Part shown: positions 4,278-6,065 of the stretch, one piece after another
How positions within the stretch are numbered: position 1 is the first letter of the stretch
Layout of the letters: every line of letters begins with the position of its first letter
From: an uncultured Pelagibacteraceae bacterium
GTDB lineage: Bacteria > Pseudomonadota > Alphaproteobacteria > Pelagibacterales > Pelagibacteraceae
Length of the DNA stretch: 6,065 nt
NCBI GenBank assembly: GCA_902578175.1
Contig: CACHBY010000025.1
Span: 1-6,065, forward strand
Direction of reading: 5' to 3'
Notes under the pieces: model-generated
Seen by the model: only the letters and a program-made list of their open reading frames with translations
Told to the model about the DNA's origin: nothing
Databases searched by the model: none
Position numbers and translations under genes: made by a program

Positions 4278-6065
4278 GAAATTTGTATTTTGTTTTAACT
4301 TATCTAAAATACAATTACCAATAACTAAATAATCTAATTCTGTCCCCATGAAGCAATTAAAAGCGTCAGTGGGTGTGTTAACAATTGGTTCACCTCTAAC
4401 GTTGAATGAGGTATTTATTATTAAAGGACAACCTGTTTTTTTCTTAAATTTAGAAATTAAATCATAATAACGAGGATTATTGTTTTTTGTTACTGTCTGA
4501 ACTCTAGCTGAATAATCGACATGTGTTACTGCTGGAATCTCTGATCTCTTAATATTTAATTTATCTATACCAAAAAGTTTTTCTTGTTCACTTGTCATTT
4601 CAATTTTTTTATTAGGATTAACATCTGCTACAAATAACATGTAGGGACTATCAATATTTATATCGAACCAACTATTTGCATCTTCTTTTAATACTGAGGG
4701 AGCAAAAGGCCTAAAGCTTTCTCTATATTTAACTTTTAAATTTAAATTCTTTTGCATTTTACTTGATCTTGGATCTCCTAAAATAGATCTTCCTCCTAAA
4801 GCTCTTGGCCCAAACTCCATTCTACCCTGAAACCATCCAATTGCTTTTTCATTTGTCAAAAGTTTTACCGTTTCATCTATTAAATTTTCATATTTAAATA
4901 TTTGAAAATTAGCATTCAAAGAATTTAATTCTTTTTCTATTTGTTGCTGGTCAAACTCACATCCTAAATAAGAACCTTTCATGCTATCATTTTCATTCAC
5001 TGTTCTTTTATTCCCTTTTTCAATATACCAAAATGCAAGTGCTGCACCTAAAGATCCTCCTGCATCTCCTGCAGCAGGTTGTATCCAAATATTTTCAAAA
5101 ATTTTTTCTTTTAGAATTTTACTATTAGCTACACAATTTAAAGCTACACCACCTGCTAAGCATAAATTTTTAATGCCATATTCTTTTCGAATTTCTTTAG
5201 TCATTTTAATCATTATTTCTTCAGTTACTTTCTGAATTGAAGAAGCTATATCCATATGAAACTGTGTTATTTGCTCTGTTTTTGGATCGCGCGGTTTTTG
5301 ACCAAATAATTCATTAAATTTATCATTTGTCATGGTCAAACCTGTTGCATAATCAAAATATTTTTGATCTAAATGAAAAGTTCCATCATCTTTAATATCT
5401 ATAATTTTTTTTATCTTATCCTCATAAATAGGGGACCCGTATGGAGCCAAACCCATAAGTTTATATTCTCCACTATTAACTTTAAATCCTATGTAATAGG
5501 TAAATGCTGAATAAAGTAATCCAAGTGAATGTGGGAATAAAATCTCTTTTTTTATTTCAAGAGTATTACTCTTACCAACTGCAACTGTTGTTGTTGCCCA
5601 TTCACCAACACCATCTGCTGTTAAGATAACTGCTTCTTCAAATGGTGATGGAAAAAAAGCACTAGCAGCGTGACTTAAATGATGTTCTGAAAAAAAAATA
5701 TTTTCATCTGATTTATAATTTTCATCATGTTCTTTTAGTTTCTTAAACAAAAGATTTTTTTGAAAAAGTTTTTCTTTAATCCATAATGGCATCGCCTTAC
5801 TAAAAGAGATAAACCCTTTGGGTGCAAATGCGACGTAAGTTTCTAACAATCTTTCAAATTTTAAAAAAGGTTTTTCAAAAAAGACTATCTGATCAACTTC
5901 ACTCAATTTTAAATTACAATAATTTAAAACAAAATCTATTGCATTTTTTGGATAATTTGAGTCGTGTTTTTTTCTCGTAAATCTTTCTTCTTGAGTTGCG
6001 GCAACTATTTCACCATTCAGAATTATACAAGCCGCACTATCATGATAAAAAGCTGATATTCCTAA
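4242..6065 (-). CDS. Carbamoyltransferase, NodU/CmcH/TobZ family, N-terminus just outside window
   Basis: This enzyme should transfer the carbamoyl group of carbamoyl phosphate (via carbamoyl-AMP in studied relatives) to a hydroxyl of a sugar or metabolite, in the cytoplasm. 607 residues are visible, close to full family length. The frame is open to the right edge and begins LGISAFYHDSAA, the family's N-terminal motif with His8, so only about 2-4 residues should be missing; the TTG at 5906 is internal. The N-terminal Kae1-like domain shows EHHLSHAASAFFPSP (127-141), whose HxxxH (His128, His132) matches the metal-binding pair, LTADGVGEW (148-156), AGGVALN (304-310) and PAAGDAGGS (330-338), with Asp334 the likely third ligand. 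The C-terminal YrdC-like domain has GRMEFGPRALGGRS (414-427), RESFRPFAPS (448-457) and NTSFNVRGEPIVNTP (551-565). The tail is Lys/Asn-rich. The gene faces the other four. Beside a methyltransferase and glycosyltransferase, a glycan-decorating role is likely; the acceptor is unknown. Confidence 0.95.
   Translation of the reverse strand, partial: LGISAFYHDSAACIILNGEIVAATQEERFTRKKHDSNYPKNAIDFVLNYCNLKLSEVDQIVFFEKPFLKFERLLETYVAFAPKGFISFSKAMPLWIKEKLFQKNLLFKKLKEHDENYKSDENIFFSEHHLSHAASAFFPSPFEEAVILTADGVGEWATTTVAVGKSNTLEIKKEILFPHSLGLLYSAFTYYIGFKVNSGEYKLMGLAPYGSPIYEDKIKKIIDIKDDGTFHLDQKYFDYATGLTMTNDKFNELFGQKPRDPKTEQITQFHMDIASSIQKVTEEIMIKMTKEIRKEYGIKNLCLAGGVALNCVANSKILKEKIFENIWIQPAAGDAGGSLGAALAFWYIEKGNKRTVNENDSMKGSYLGCEFDQQQIEKELNSLNANFQIFKYENLIDETVKLLTNEKAIGWFQGRMEFGPRALGGRSILGDPRSSKMQKNLNLKVKYRESFRPFAPSVLKEDANSWFDINIDSPYMLFVADVNPNKKIEMTSEQEKLFGIDKLNIKRSEIPAVTHVDYSARVQTVTKNNNPRYYDLISKFKKKTGCPLIINTSFNVRGEPIVNTPTDAFNCFMGTELDYLVIGNCILDKLKQNTNFKKNYKNKFQLD

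Noticed and set aside
4981..5235. An 84-codon open frame on the plus strand inside the carbamoyltransferase
   Set aside because: It is antisense to the conserved Kae1-like domain and has a composition expected of a shadow frame; its hydrophobic look comes from the opposing codons.
1..6065. CRISPR array, tRNA or rRNA gene, insertion sequence or defence system
   Set aside because: No regularly spaced repeats, no cloverleaf-like sequence, no terminal inverted repeats with a transposase, and all large frames belong to known sugar- or glycan-modifying families.

Overview
The window is very AT-rich and gene-dense. It holds five protein-coding genes, all of families typical of bacterial surface-glycan or sugar-modification islands. 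Low GC, weak or absent Shine-Dalgarno sequences, and this mix of families (TPR-linked glycosyltransferase, Gfo/Idh/MocA dehydrogenases, FkbM methyltransferase, NodU/CmcH carbamoyltransferase) suit a hypervariable region of an AT-rich, streamlined marine bacterium such as a SAR11/Pelagibacterales member. That assignment is inference: no rRNA, tRNA or other marker gene is present, and other AT-rich bacteria would fit.

The plus strand carries four genes. First is the 3' part of a TPR-type glycosyltransferase (3-956), cut by the left edge. After 45 bases come two Gfo/Idh/MocA-type NAD(P)-dependent oxidoreductases (1002-2012 and 2009-3091), which share a 4-base ATGA stop/start overlap and so are probably translated together. 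A 119-base spacer with one small inverted repeat leads to an FkbM-family methyltransferase (3211-3939). A gap of about 300 bases (3940-4241) then separates this set from a convergent gene on the minus strand.

The minus-strand gene (4242-6065) is a nearly complete carbamoyltransferase of the NodU/CmcH/TobZ family. Its frame stays open to the right edge and carries the family's N-terminal SAFYHDSAA motif there, so only a few N-terminal residues should be missing. The TTG codons that could be read as starts at 81 (plus strand) and 5906 (minus strand) are internal.

As a working picture, the two dehydrogenases would make or remodel a sugar, the glycosyltransferase would transfer sugar, and the methyl- and carbamoyltransferases would cap or decorate the glycan. 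The substrates cannot be read from the sequence. No tRNA, rRNA, CRISPR array, intact insertion sequence or clearly new system was seen. The points most worth a second look are the coupled pair of unlike dehydrogenases with non-standard motifs, the 9-base poly(A) tracts found only in the transferase genes, and the convergent intergenic region.
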